Part shown: positions 1 to 11,040 of the stretch, piece by piece
How the letters are laid out: every line of letters starts with the position of its first letter
Numbering within the stretch: the stretch's first letter is position 1
Position numbers and translations under genes: made by a program
Notes under the pieces: generated by a model
Databases searched by the model: none
Told to the model about the DNA's origin: nothing
Seen by the model: only the letters and a program-made list of their open reading frames with translations
Assembly (NCBI GenBank): GCA_019787685.1
Contig: JAHNUO010000016.1
Location: 806,001-870,000, forward strand
From: Chiua virens
Taxonomy: Eukaryota; Basidiomycota; Agaricomycetes; Boletales; Boletaceae
Direction of reading: 5' to 3'
Length of the DNA stretch: 64,000 bases

Positions 1-2464
1 TCGGGTAGCAGGGACATGAACAAGGCAAAAATTGAATAATAAAATGCCCATGATCCACCTGTTAATGGTCGCATTGGGCTGGAGGTCCAGGTTATTGATC
101 ATACCCTTAATGTATTTCGTGTTGACTTCCACTGTGAAATTGGCAACACTGAACATGAATATCCAGACTGCTTGCAAAGTGCAGAACAATCTGTACAGCT
201 CCAGTTTGGCCTGAGAGTAGTGGCTCTCGACCTCTGTGAGACTAATTGAACTGAAGTGATTCAGGTACCTCTTGCCATCATCTCCTTCCTGTGATAAGAT
301 ATAGCCAACCACAATGTATGATGTATTAACTGCAAGGATAACCTCGTTCCCGGATTCATAATCCAGGCGACAAAGAGCAGGGGAGTGACAGATCACATCC
401 TTGAGACACAGCATAGCAATTTGTTGGGGTTCTCCCCATTTGAATGGGACACTCTTTCAGGTCAAGTTGATTAACAGTTGAGCAATCATAGCAAAATTTT
501 TAATGAAATTTGAAGAACACTGCACACACCTAAGAATCCATGTACTTGCATAAAGTTCTGACACTCAGGCCAGTTGCAGATCTTTTGTACCTTCTTTTCG
601 TGAGGGATACAGCCATCAGCAGTACACTTGTGTCAGACTATGGTCACATCTGGTGCTGTGAGTACAAATTTCTTAGCAGATACTGTCACTCTGACATTTT
701 GTAGTCATTGTAGAATACAATGGACAATGAGGAGGTGCTCCCAGATGAAGCAATGAATACCCAGGTTTTCTGCAATGGTCTTGTAAGAGCCATCCAGGTT
801 TTGGTAGTGGGTCGAGACTGTTTTGACCAGCAGATCATCTATGAATGGATAGGTATAACAAGGTATCTCATCCTGCAAAATAAACGACATGTCAGCCTGA
901 TAGATTTGTGCCGCGTTTGTGTACCCCATGGGTACCGTAGTGAGCCAGTGTGGACCCATTGGACTGTTGAAAGTGGTGAGGTCGCATGAATCTAGGTGTA
1001 ATGGACGTTGCTTGTATCTGGTAAACAAGTCCATCATCCCGTATACTGCATATCTGGCAAAAGATTCTGCAAAGTGTTCAACAAGGGGTGGGGTAGACAA
1101 GTCACAGATTGTGACTGTGTTCAGCAGCTGCAAGTCATGGATGAGTCATAGTGATTTACTGTCCTGTTTTAGGACGCAAAACCACCATGAATGGTAGGTG
1201 GATGTCGAAGGTTCATACATACATGCCAGATGCAATCCAATCCTTGATAATCTGAATTGTGTCAGCCCACATTGCAGGGGGGACTGGGATGTTTTGCAGT
1301 ATCCAAAGCATATGAGGTATGGTAGGGATTTTGACAGGGGGGAAATATTATTCAAGGAGACGGCCCTGCTTGGTCAGTATCCAAGCAAAGGCCGTTTCAT
1401 GTTCACGGACAATCCATCAGATTAATTTGACTTCTTCTGGCCATAGCCAGTTAGCCAGGTTGAGATCTAAAGTGTCAGGGCATTCCTGTGTGAAACATTG
1501 TCCAGGGGTAAAGTTGGGTGGATGAGTAGGTAAAGGTTTCAGTCTGGTGATAGGATCGTCCAGCAGAGATTGCATGATACAAAACTGCTTACCAGTAGGA
1601 ACAACTACTGACTGAACTTTATGTGCAACTGGTTTATAAACCAGCATGTGCAAAGTGATATCATATGAATAAATGGAAGTGATAGCGGAAAGAATGTCCA
1701 GATTAGGGTCTGTATGTGTGGATGATAACAATGAGTAATCAGTCGAAGGTGGGACTGGTCCAATCAAAAGAGGGGGAAGCTGTGTGTAAGAAGCCAGAAA
1801 ATAGAGAGATGAAATGAATGATGGTTTTAAGAAAAATGAAACTGGATGCGATGCAGATAGAAGATTGAAATCTCCCCGATTGGTATACAGATCATCAATA
1901 GCTAAAAACCCAAGTCCATTTCAACCACAGTCTGATGGCTGTTACACTGTTTCTTTTCTCGGCAACAGGGGCATCCTTCCGTCCATGCCCGAGTAGACAA
2001 AGAGAATTGCTTCCCCATGTTAGGGTCATGCAGCATAATCATCTGTGCTCCATCCAGGTAATCGTCAGTAGTCGCACTCATGAGGCAATGAAACAGTTGT
2101 CTGAGCAACAGGTCAAAGTTTGCCCTGGCCAGAATCTGAACCTGGAGCATCACTTCACCCGTACTGAAGTCTATGGACAGGTTCTCCAGTAGCCCCACTG
2201 TTTTGTCAATGCTAGTGTTAGTGGATGACATATTCATTGTGTGATCTGACCAAATTGGGATACCAGGTGTCTCCCAGATACGTTTGGGCATTGCGACAAT
2301 CTTGGACCCAGAGTCCAAAATGCATCAGATGGGTCATCTGGACTCTCCTATCTTGGCCTCAATTGACCAAGGGGAAGACTGTGATGTGCCACTATAAGTC
2401 TGTCATCGTTTCTGTTTATCCAATCACCATATTTGCGTTCGATCACAAATGGGTTGAGACCTGC
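1..2464 (-). pseudogene. A1 pol fragment: protease, reverse transcriptase, start of RNase H
   Basis: Read on the minus strand, the aspartic protease comes first (about 2,318-1,902, with DSGSKIVAMPKRIW around the active Asp-Ser-Gly). A linker and the reverse transcriptase follow (about 1,770-705), with YPFIDDLL as the catalytic box at about 850-830; the second Asp pair is present, with Ile before it. RNase H sequence runs to the window edge. The protein fragments match A2 at 37,219-39,490 nearly residue by residue. Stops and frame breaks are scattered along it. The family is the basidiomycete Ty3/Gypsy group whose RT carries F-I/L-D-D rather than Y-V/I-D-D. No 3' boundary is visible. Confidence 0.85.
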
Positions 2465-3159
2465 TGTAGAAAACAAATAATAGGTGGTATGAAGATAGGT
2501 GAGGCAATAATTTCATCCCAAGGGGGGTTATATTTGAAGGAGTGAAGGGTTCGTGTTTGTCTAAGAGTCCTAGAGGCTGCTGAACGATCCAGAATGAAAA
2601 GCGGTTGATGTAAAAGTATCCGGGTGGAGGTGAGGCGATGAGAGTATTGATTCAAGTAGATGAGATGCAGAGGAATGATAGGATGAGGTAAAAGAAAAAT
2701 TATCCAGCTCACTCTCACATGGGAGAGTAAACAGGAGATCTCCTGAACGCAGAAAGATAGATATTTTTGTGTTAGAAACATGGTTTTATAGTCCTGGGCA
2801 TAACCCAGGACTGTTAAAGGTAATCCAACCCTAAGTAAGTGTACAGGATTGACGTAGGGTGAGTATGCTAAGAAGGGGTGTCAAACCTTGTAGATGACAA
2901 AGAAAGAAAAGGTGTTAGGGTAGTAATGATCTTAATAAGGCCAAATCGAATAGAACAAGTCAAATCGGATGAAGTGGAATATGTACGATGAAACCGGATT
3001 GGATCGCATTGACTTGGATTGGACTTGGATTATATGTAAACGCAAGGAATGAAACCGGGCTGGCATGAAGTTGATGGTGGATGAGATGGGAGGTGATAGG
3101 ACATGATGAAGAGCGAGGAAAAGGTATCCTACAACCATAGGGAGTATCTCACTCCTACA
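2465..3159 (-). repeat. 3' LTR of element B
   Basis: This 695-bp repeat is highly similar to 6,303-7,008 and, inverted, to 10,275-10,970. On the minus strand it starts TGTAGGAGTGAGATACTCCC and ends TTTGTTTTCTACA. A TATA box (CTATAAAACCATG, minus, about 2,790-2,778) is preceded by a perfect 8-bp inverted repeat, GTCCTGGG and CCCAGGAC, at 2,791-2,811. Confidence 0.85.
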
Positions 3160-3314
3160 CCCGAGGGGAACTTGGATGCCGACTGTCCTCAGTTGGTCAT
3201 GTGATGTACGTGCAAGCTGGGTTTGAAAACTGAACAATGTGCCACCGGACATTACTTGAATGTGTCACATCCACACTGCTCTTCCATTCCTTTTATCTTT
3301 TAAACTTCCACTAT

Positions 3315-4599
3315 GTTGTACGCCGAGTCGATCCTCAAATATGTGGACACACAGAAAGCAGTCAATCCATACGAACCATGTGTCTTCACCGAGATGGAGC
3401 TGAAGCATGCGAATGGACATGCCAGGGACTTCGTGAAGATGATCCTGGATGATAGGGAGGGCCTGGCCGAGGAGCAGACAATGTGATGAGATGAATGGGA
3501 TGAGATCCTGGTATGTAGTTAACCGATCACATCTGGTCGTGTACTAACCACAAACAATTCATGTTTTCAGAAACATCTCAGCCACTGCCTTCGACAGGCT
3601 CAGGACGCTGGTATCAAGGCTTGGGTTGACAATGCGGTCACCCTTGCGATTCAAGAGTTGCAGAAGGCGATGGAATGGTGGGACACGGCCAAGAAGCTAC
3701 GAAGGGCGGCTGATGATGCGGTGAAGGCAATGGTGGCAGTGCACGAGAGTGAGGAAAGAGAGGACACAGGAGACAAGAAGGCGCAAGGAAGGCGCGAGGA
3801 GAAGGGGAAAGCACCAGAGGGGAGAGAGAAATGGAAGGTGCATGTCCAGATACATATCCGGTATGCGCAATGCTAACTAGGTTATGCACGCAGCGTCCCA
3901 TTGTGATGGAGAATGAGTTGGAGGACAAGGACGAGCTGATCATCGTCAAGAGCAGCACGGCCAAGAGTACACCACTGACCCATACTGATTCGCTGCAGGA
4001 GGAAGGTGACATCGACCATGAGGTGCCGTGCGAATGGTGCGAAGGTGCAGGGTACCCCTGCTTTGGGGTCCCCAGTCGTGTATGCAGATGCTGCGGAAAG
4101 GACCACCAGAGCTGCACATATTCAAGCAGGCGTGGCGGCAAGAGGGCGAAGGCAGATGGGAAGGCAGAGGTGACGAGGGTCCCAGGTGAGTAATAATGCG
4201 TTGCTCATCAGTCCGCGTGTATTAATACATGGTTTAGCTTCGCAAAAACTGGTGGTATTCATACCACCATGCCAACCCTTCACGGAACCGTCCAATCCGG
4301 TTCCGGATATGTGCAAGGCAAGGCCGAAGCCACGTCCTAAGGCTAAGGCATCCATCGTGGACAATGAGGAGGAAGAGGATACGGGCCCCAAGAAGAAGCA
4401 GAAGATGTTGGGTCAAGATGGACCCACACGCTCTCAGGTCAATGTGGCCAAACGGGCTATGCTCACTATGGAGGCAGAGCTGCTCACCTCCAAATCTGAG
4501 TACAAGACACTTGAGATGCAGTTGGTGGATAAAGGGACAGCAATTGTGTCAAAGGAGGCTGAGTTGGAGAAGGTGAAGGCCGTACTACAGCTTCTGTAG
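3315..4599 (+). CDS. Antisense passenger gene of element B: cysteine-cluster, coiled-coil protein
   Basis: The gene runs against the direction of its LTRs and starts 156 bp inside the 3' LTR. The ATG at 3,315 opens an acidic/helical N-terminal exon; GT-AG introns are plausible at about 3,511-3,572, 3,859-3,892 and 4,187-4,238. The middle exon is charged and helical (around QKAMEWWDTAKKLRRAA). A six-cysteine cluster follows, CEWCEGAGYPC then CRCCGKDHQSC, and then a basic patch. The last exon has a proline/lysine-rich stretch (PKPRPKAKA) and ends in a predicted coiled coil (EAELEKVKAVLQLL, stop at 4,599). A TGA at about 3,484 breaks the first exon unless it is spliced out. The order of parts matches the antisense gene of A2 at 41,789-43,057. 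DNA binding by the cluster is inference; I do not recognise a named family. Confidence 0.7.
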
Positions 4600-6302
4600 A
4601 TAGAGTCATCATTCCCGCTGTGTTGTAGTATAGCAATTGATCCATGTCCTCTGTCCAATCCAGTCGCGATCCCTAAGTAAGCAATGAATGGAAAGTGATT
4701 AGTGAAACGAAATGTGAGTGAAAAGAAACGAGAATAATTAATATGGGGTGCGGTTGTCCATCCGGCTTGTCTTCTTCGGGCATCTTTCAAGTTTATACCT
4801 GCACGAATCGCTTCACCAAGCAGCCAGATTGCATATGACAGTATTCAGTTTTGGATGAGACAAAAGAAGTAGTAGCGAAAGTGAATATCTAAATAGCAAC
4901 AGTTATGATCAAAGGCAAAGGGACTGGCAGTATATGGATGGTTTCATGGTTTTATTTTTCTGGTTTGTTGTATCAAAGGAAAGAGTGTATCGTATGAATT
5001 GTCTGTGTGTTTAGCGGCAGTTTTCATTGTTTTAGAGGCACCGGATCAAATCCCGGGGTGAGATAGAGAGTGCCGGTCGAATGCCAGGATAGAGACAGAT
5101 ACATATCATATGGCTGATTGTATGTTTTATGCTTTGAGATGATGCTTGGACCATTGCCAAGTAGTTGCGACATCAACTAACAATGGCGGATCATCAAGTT
5201 GAACTATAAAATCAATGAACTGGTTAGTAATGTGCAGAAGCAGATCCATATATGAGTGGATGGCATCGAAAGTGCATGTTATGCGACTAAAAACGTGAAA
5301 AACTGAGCTTGGTATTAGGTACCAACCAAGCTCACACTGAGGGGAACTTGAAATGCTAACCTCTCAGGCATCGAAAGTAAGCAAGGGAAGTGTTATATGT
5401 ACTCGTGGATTAAGCAGTGACAGATGAGGAATAGATGGATTAAGTTTTGAAGGTGCCATGGTGAGAACGAAGGCAAAGCAGCCATAACGGAAGACTGGAT
5501 GTGAACAAGGGGAACTTGAATAGTAAATGACAGGAATGCGGATGAATGAATGCAAAAAGGAAGCAGATTAAAATGGGGTAAGGACACGTGTGTAGGTAGA
5601 ATGAGTAGTTGAAAGGTGCCCGCATGAACGTTCAGATGTTTCATGGGCCTTGGGGGTATGCAAACAGCAGCGATCTGGATACGACTGGTTAGGACTGTCT
5701 CAGCCGGTGGATCTGACGATCCCTTACAAACTGGCTGACACTCATTCGTCCTAAAATGTTAGTCTTGCGCATATATGAAATGGAAATAGATAAAAATGAC
5801 TGCCTGGGGCGGTCAGGGTACAGCTGAAGCGGCTCGTGTACACTGCGGATCGAAATGATATTATTGGCCAGTAATGCCTGACTCAGTATAATAGTGGTCC
5901 GTGGACTAAGCAGCTGTAGTAGGAAAAGGGAAAATGATTGATGCGAATGGGGGATGGCGATACGGCATCCGGGTTATGCTAGCTGCGATCATAATGGACA
6001 AAAAAAAATGGTGTCAGTTGATTGTCTGATGTGCTCATGACCTTTGTAGCTAAGGGCGGATGTATTGTGAGACACGGAGGAAGGGTTAGTAGTGGCACAG
6101 GGGTGTGAGCAGGGTGAACGGTGACTAAAGTCAGAAAGTATTGTAACTGGATCCGAAAAAAAAAAAAGTTTGTGAAACTGGATAAGGCACGGGTCAGGGT
6201 CAGATGTAGGGGAGGTGCATGGCAAGTGAAGGGAAAGCAGTGGGAGAACAAAGATGTCCGAATCCAAACCTTCTGAAACCACCCCTCGTGGTGGGCTCCA
6301 GT
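4600..6302. other. Non-coding interior of element B
   Basis: No reading frame here resembles a known protein on either strand; the 60-126-residue open frames on the minus strand are low-complexity and lack homologues that I recognise. It corresponds to the 5' untranslated or leader part of the element. It holds an A-run at about 6,157-6,168 and a short perfect hairpin (GAGCTTGG and CCAAGCTC, about 5,306-5,334). Confidence 0.6.
6283..6300 (-). other. Primer-binding site of element B
   Basis: Two bases inside the 5' LTR the minus strand reads TGGAGCCCACCACGAGGG, with the TGG start expected of a site complementary to a tRNA 3' CCA end. The same site with two changes occurs next to the A1 5' LTR at 9,426-9,443. 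I have not assigned the tRNA. Confidence 0.6.
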
Positions 6303-7008
6303 TGTATAAAACAAATCATAGGTGGTATGAAGATAGGTGGGGTGATAAGTTGATCCCAAGGGGGGTTATATTTGAAGGAGTGAAGGGTTCAGGTTTGTCT
6401 AAGAGTCCTAGAGGCTGCTGAATGATCCAGAATGAAAAGCAGTTGATGTAAAAGTATCCAGGTGGAGTCGAGGCGATGAGAGTATTGATTTGAGTAGATG
6501 AGACACAGAGGAACGATAGGACGAGGTAAAAGAAAAACTATCCAGCTCACTCTCACACGGGAGAGTAAACAGGAGATCTCCTGAACACAGAAAGATAGAT
6601 ATTTTTGTGTTGGAAACATGGTTTTATAGTCCTGGGCATAACCCAGGACTGTTAAAGGTAATCCAACCCTAAGTAAGTGTACAGGATTGACGTAGGGTGA
6701 GTATGCTAAGAAGGGGTGTCAAACCTTGTAGATGACAAAGAAAGAAAAGGTGTTAGGGTAGTAATGATCTTAATAAGGCCAAATCTAATAGAACAAGTCA
6801 AATCGGATGAAGCAGAATATGTATGATGAAACCGGATTGGATCGTGTTGACTCGGATTGGACTCAGATTGGACTCAGATTATCTGTAAATGCTAGGAATG
6901 AAACTGGGCTGGCACAAAGTCGATGGCAGATGAGATGGGAGGTGATAGGACATGATGAAGAGCGAGGAAAAGGTATCCTATAACCATAGGGAGTATCTAA
7001 CTCCTACA
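6303..7008 (-). repeat. 5' LTR of element B
   Basis: This 706-bp LTR ends with CTCCTACA at 7,008 on the plus strand and TGTATAAAAC at 6,303. It carries the same dyad plus TATA arrangement as the other B LTRs (dyad 6,629-6,649). It differs from the 3' LTR at many sites, so the insertion is not recent. Confidence 0.85.
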
Positions 7009-9420
7009 CCGTGAGTTGGTTTACCTGCACAGCATGAGTGGATAGGTTAGTTGTAACTCATTTAGTGGTAGTAAGGTCCCAAAATTGTTTTCAGAACTCT
7101 GGTGCAACTGTGAATAAGTCTTTAATGGGCACAGGTATACTCATATCCAGGACTTGGTCCAACACTCATTGTGGGGCTGAGTCACCCTCAAGCAGAAACA
7201 AGTACCTATATTGTGTCATAGGGTTAAATGAAGGGTTAGTTTGTGCTGCATGGAAAGGAGGATTACTTTTGTTGTTGGCATGACTAGAAGAGGAAGAACC
7301 AGATGGTCCGGCTATTGTGGATGTGGGTGCAGGTGACAAGGCAGGTGGGGAGTGTGATGGCATAGATGATGACGATGATTGGGGGTTGGCTTCTTTGGCA
7401 GTCTGTAACTCTGGTGAGATGATCTCCTCAGACACCATGGCCGACTGATTGTTTAGTTTCCTAGGTGGCATATACATGCTGTCAAACCAAATGCGTTTAC
7501 CCTTGTCCTTGGTTGCCTTATCTGCCTGGAACATAGCCCAAGCCTGTGCAATGTACAGCTGGAAATCCAGGTCAGCTACTACGGATAGAGGTTCACTTTC
7601 CTCATCTGTTTCTGTGAGTGCAAAGGTGGCTGGTTTGATGTCTAGGACTGCTGGTGTCCCTGGATGCGCAGATGATAGAATGCCTGCCATGATATGTGGG
7701 GGTAAATCCCTGATAGTACTGGTAAATGACATGGATGCAACAGGGGGGTGAACCAGTTGGTTGTTCAAATCAGTGGAACAGCCTTCACACTGTTGAAAGT
7801 CTGGGCTTGCCACATGAGCAAATCAATGTCCAGGCTCACAAAAACTATCTCAATTGGCTTCATTTGATGGAAATTTTACCTTGTGAAATTCTGAGAAGAA
7901 GTTTAGAGGCAGGATTTTTTTTCGAAAATCTGTCCAGTTCTAGACAGTTGGGAACCTTTCTGTCAGAAACTGTCCAGAGCTGTCCAGCACTGTCCAGATA
8001 ATGGTCAGTGTGCTGATGTGACTTGGCCCATGCATAGTCGACACTGTCCTTAAAACATTGTCCACCTGGCGCTTGAGGGATGTTAGAGCCATCTGGCATG
8101 TAGAGCTTGTTATCCGACCCTCTGACCACCTTCACCGTATTGAGGTATTTGATGCAGATGGGGCAAGAATGCATATAATGGCCAGGTCCACTGCAGAATT
8201 TGCAAGGGATGAGGTACATGAGGTTTGGTTTGTGTCTACCTTCACTGTAGGAGCCAGCAAGTATGAAGGAATAGGTGCAGTCAGCTGATATATTGATGTA
8301 GGTGGTGCAGGTATTTGAGTCAGTTGATGTTGCGGTTGATATGTAGAGGTGAATGGAGGGGAACTGAGTGTGGGTGTAAATGTCGGGCAGAATGTAGAAC
8401 CTGTTAGGAGGAAAGTGGCTGCCTTCGTGGAATCATCCATGGAATACAGGTCATTAGGGTGGTGATCCGGTAGTATGATGCATAAGTGGTCATGGATCTC
8501 CCACTGTAGCTCAGGTGGGAACCCATTTAGGTATAAGCCATTATGGTCAATGTCTGAGATTTTTTAATTACTGATTAGTACAGAAGAGACCTTATGAAAT
8601 GCTCAGGTATATTCCCTGAGCTTATCCTGGTTATGTATCTGCCCGCCATGACACTTCTGAGCCAAGTACTTGAGGTCTGCATGACTGTATCAGTTCATAC
8701 CCTCACATCCAGGATATAATTTTTTAACTGCTGACACAAATGTGTCCCAATCCATTGGGTTGGCCATTGTTTCTGGCAGGGTTTGCCAGACCTCGGCTTC
8801 ATCTAGGGCTGTGTAGTGTAATGCAGCTTTTACCTTGTTTGTCGGGGTGAGACCAGCCACATCACCAAGAAATTCTATATCCTCCAGGTAATGTGGTAAC
8901 TCAGACAGTGTTTTCCATCAAATTTAGGGGCATTGAGTGTGCCTTGTAAAGGCATTTGGAAGGGTTGTTGCACCATCAGGTTCTGTGGAGGTGGGATAGG
9001 ACAAGACAGTTGCAAAGGTGATGATATGGTTCAAGAAGGGGATGTAGGGGACAGATTAAGTAAAGATAAAGAAATGGATGAAGAGGATTTAGAAAATGGT
9101 TTAGAAGGGGTAGAGGAATGTGAGGACGGTAACAAAGGAAGAGTTGTTAGAGGAGATAGTTCAGGGTCAGGTGAATGGTATTGAGTAAAAGAGGCTTCCA
9201 GTTCAGAAGAAAAATTAGTAAAACTGCCTGGGACAATGGGTGAATTGGGTGAATGTAGTGTGAAGGAGTCAATGTAGTTATGCCACACTCTATCCAGGAT
9301 AACCGAAGTAAAAAGCTCGGTGTCAGCAGAGATATCTGTGTTTCTAAGACTTGAGAGTAGCTCATCTACCTCTAGTCACTCTGGTGTAGGCCTGAGCGAT
9401 CTCATCCTGACAACCTAAAA
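7009..9420 (-). pseudogene. A1 gag and gag-protease linker
   Basis: The minus strand encodes a retrotransposon Gag protein in several frames. The capsid-like part lies at about 9,300-8,440. A proline-rich stretch (about 8,440-8,230) leads to one CCHC zinc knuckle, CKFCSGPGHYMHSC, at about 8,200-8,160. A serine/acid-rich tail runs to about 7,170. It aligns with A2 gag (35,046-36,868) but has about 240 extra bases between roughly 7,770 and 8,020, with repeated CTGTCCAG. Stops and shifts make it a pseudogene. The sequence ends at the B insertion. Confidence 0.8.
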
Positions 9421-9425
9421 AGAAC

Positions 9426-9443
9426 CCCTCACGGTGGGCTCCA
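9426..9443 (-). other. Primer-binding site of A1
   Basis: Just inside the 5' LTR the minus strand reads ACTGGAGCCCACCGTGAGGG. The TGG-initial site is nearly identical to the one in element B, which suggests that both use the same tRNA primer. Confidence 0.6.
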
Positions 9444-10274
9444 GTTGAAGAATAGTAAAACGGGCTGGTGTGACAGGACCAGGATTAGTGGAATGGTCAG
9501 ATAGAAAGAAAAGAGGTGGGTGCAAGTATGACTCATCCCAAGGGGTTCTGAGGTTGGAGAAAAAGTGTCAAGGCATTGACAAGAGCTTTGAAAGCAATCT
9601 GGATGCATTCCTGGATGAAACCATACAAAAATTGATAAAACCAGCTGAAAAGCGGACAGTCAGATAGTTCAACAAAAAGGCAGGGACCCAAACACAATGG
9701 CGATCGAGTACAGGTAAGGGCAGTTTGAAAGGATGGTTAAACAGATGAGGCAACTTAGAACACAAAAGAAAACAGGGATCAAAAGATGAAATTTTTATTT
9801 ATGAACATAATTTTATAGTCTCAGGTATTCCCAGGACTTTGACAGTGGATGAAGTATCAAGTAAATAAGGAAAGTGTATGTATACAGAGCCATCTCTCAT
9901 GGAGATCAACCCATGAAAAGAAAAAAAAAAACAATGTTCTGTCAAGGTGGGATAAGGTTTGATCCATGAATCAATGGACTACCTTTAAAACATCATACGA
10001 CCCAACTGTCTGTACCTTTTAACCAATTGGATACATGTCGATGACATGGAACCATCTGAAAAGAATCTAAGCAGGTACAAAATAAAATGGAAATTGGACA
10101 AAAGGAGAGTCAATTAGTGTGTGTCGTGCAATCTTGATTGAGCGACCTGATTCAGTCACCTCGTGCAGAAACATGTAGGAACGAAAAACAGAACATACGA
10201 ATATGGGTTGGATCCACTCAGATAGACACGGGACCACAACGGATGGATAGGACAATCAATATGGGCAGTCCCGG

Positions 10275-10970
10275 TGTAGGAGTTAGATACTCCCTACGGT
10301 TGTAGGATCCATTTTCCTCGCTCTTCATCATGTCATATCACCTCCCGTCTCATCCGCCATCGACTTCATGCCAGCCTGGTTTCATTCCTAGCGTTTACAG
10401 ATCATCCAAATCCAATCCGAGTCCAAACTGAGTCAATGCGATCCAATCTGGTTCCATTGTACATATTCCACTTCATCCGATTTGACTTGTTCTGCTCGAT
10501 TTGGCCTTATTAAGGTCATTACTATCCTAACACCTTTTCTTTCTTTGTCATCTACAAGGTTTGACACTCCTTCTTAGCATACTTACCCTATGTTGATCCT
10601 GTACACTTACTTAGGGTTGGATTACCTTTAACAGTCCTGGGTTATGCCCAGGACTATAAAACCATGTTTCTAACACAAAAATATCATCTTTCTGCGTTCA
10701 GGAGATCTCCTGTTTACTCTCCCGTGTGAGAGTGAGCTGGATAGTTTCTCTTTTACCTCGTCCTATCGTTCCTCTGCATGTCATCTACTCGAATCAATAC
10801 TCTCATCACCTCACCTCAACCCAGATACTTTTACATCAATTGCTTTTCATTCTGGATCGTTCAGCAGCCTCTAGGACTCTCCGAACCCTTCATTCCTTCA
10901 AATATAACCCCCCTTGGGACGAACCTATTGCCCCACCTTTTTTCATATCACCTATTATTTGTTTTCTACA
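10275..10970 (+). repeat. Solo LTR of element B nested in the A1 LTR
   Basis: The 696-bp sequence starts TGTAGGAGTT and ends TTTTCTACA, matching both B LTRs in inverted orientation. It is flanked on both sides by CCGG (10,271-10,274 and 10,971-10,974), which fits a 4-bp target duplication. The uninterrupted site is seen in the A2 LTR at about 43,265-43,275. A solo LTR arises by recombination between the two LTRs of a full insertion. Confidence 0.85.
10634..10661 (+). promoter_or_regulatory. LTR core promoter: dyad followed by TATA box
   Basis: A perfect 8-bp inverted repeat, GTCCTGGG-TTATG-CCCAGGAC, is followed without a gap by CTATAAAA. The TATA box fits an RNA polymerase II promoter in U3. 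The dyad is conserved in all three B LTRs here and, imperfectly, in the A and C LTRs. Confidence 0.6.
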
Positions 10971-11040
10971 CCGGGCTGGGCATCCTGTAAACAAAGCGGG
11001 AATATGGGTTTATCACCCCAAGGGGCCATTGACTCCTACA

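Larger units (their letters stand above)
2465..7008 (-). mobile_element. Non-autonomous LTR retroelement B (complete, about 4.5 kb)
   Basis: Two long direct repeats, 2,465-3,159 and 6,303-7,008, begin TGTAGGAG and end CTACA or TATACA on the minus strand. They enclose 3.1 kb with no gag or pol reading frame. A primer-binding-like site lies just inside the right LTR, so the element points leftward. The only gene inside runs on the opposite strand (3,315-4,599). The element interrupts A1 between gag and protease. The flanking pentamers (cctgc at 2,460-2,464 and ccgtg at 7,009-7,013) do not form a clean target duplication, so some rearrangement or decay at the ends is possible. It resembles a LARD-type element and probably relied on proteins from an autonomous relative such as family A. 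Confidence 0.8.
1..11040 (-). mobile_element. Ty3/Gypsy LTR element A, copy A1 (partial, interrupted by element B)
   Basis: This minus-strand element reads from its 5' LTR at the right (11,040 down to 9,446) through gag (about 9,400-7,170) into protease, reverse transcriptase and RNase H (2,464-1), where the window ends. Nearly every part aligns with copy A2 at 35,046-44,086 on the other strand. Element B (2,465-7,008) splits it between the end of gag and the protease, and a solo B LTR splits its 5' LTR. Its 5' end lies against chromovirus RT sequence that starts at 11,041, so A1 seems to have inserted into that older element. The frames contain many stops, so the copy is dead. The other end, the integrase and any 3' gene lie outside the window. 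Confidence 0.85.
9446..11040 (-). repeat. 5' LTR of A1, split by a solo B LTR
   Basis: The LTR begins TGTAGGAGTCAATGGCCCC at 11,040 (minus) and ends TTCTTCA at 9,446, about 895 bp once the nested B LTR (10,275-10,970) is removed. It aligns along its length with the A2 LTR at 43,204-44,086. A TATA box (GACTATAAAA) lies at about 9,820-9,811 on the minus strand, next to an imperfect dyad. Confidence 0.85.

Noticed and set aside
3638..4141. 167-residue open frame on the minus strand inside element B
   Set aside because: It is the shadow of the plus-strand cysteine-cluster gene; its composition (Pro/Ser/Leu) is what the complement of a Lys/Glu/Gly-rich frame gives.
5306..5334. Hairpin GAGCTTGG...CCAAGCTC as a transcription terminator
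   Set aside because: Eight-base arms occur by chance, and fungal RNA polymerase II does not use such terminators.
5364..6359. Several overlapping minus-strand frames of 60-126 residues in the interior of B
   Set aside because: Hydrophobic, low-complexity and unlike any Gag or Pol part; no conserved motif.
2460..7013. A 5-bp target duplication around full-length element B
   Set aside because: The flanks read cctgc and ccgtg; I could not claim a duplication.
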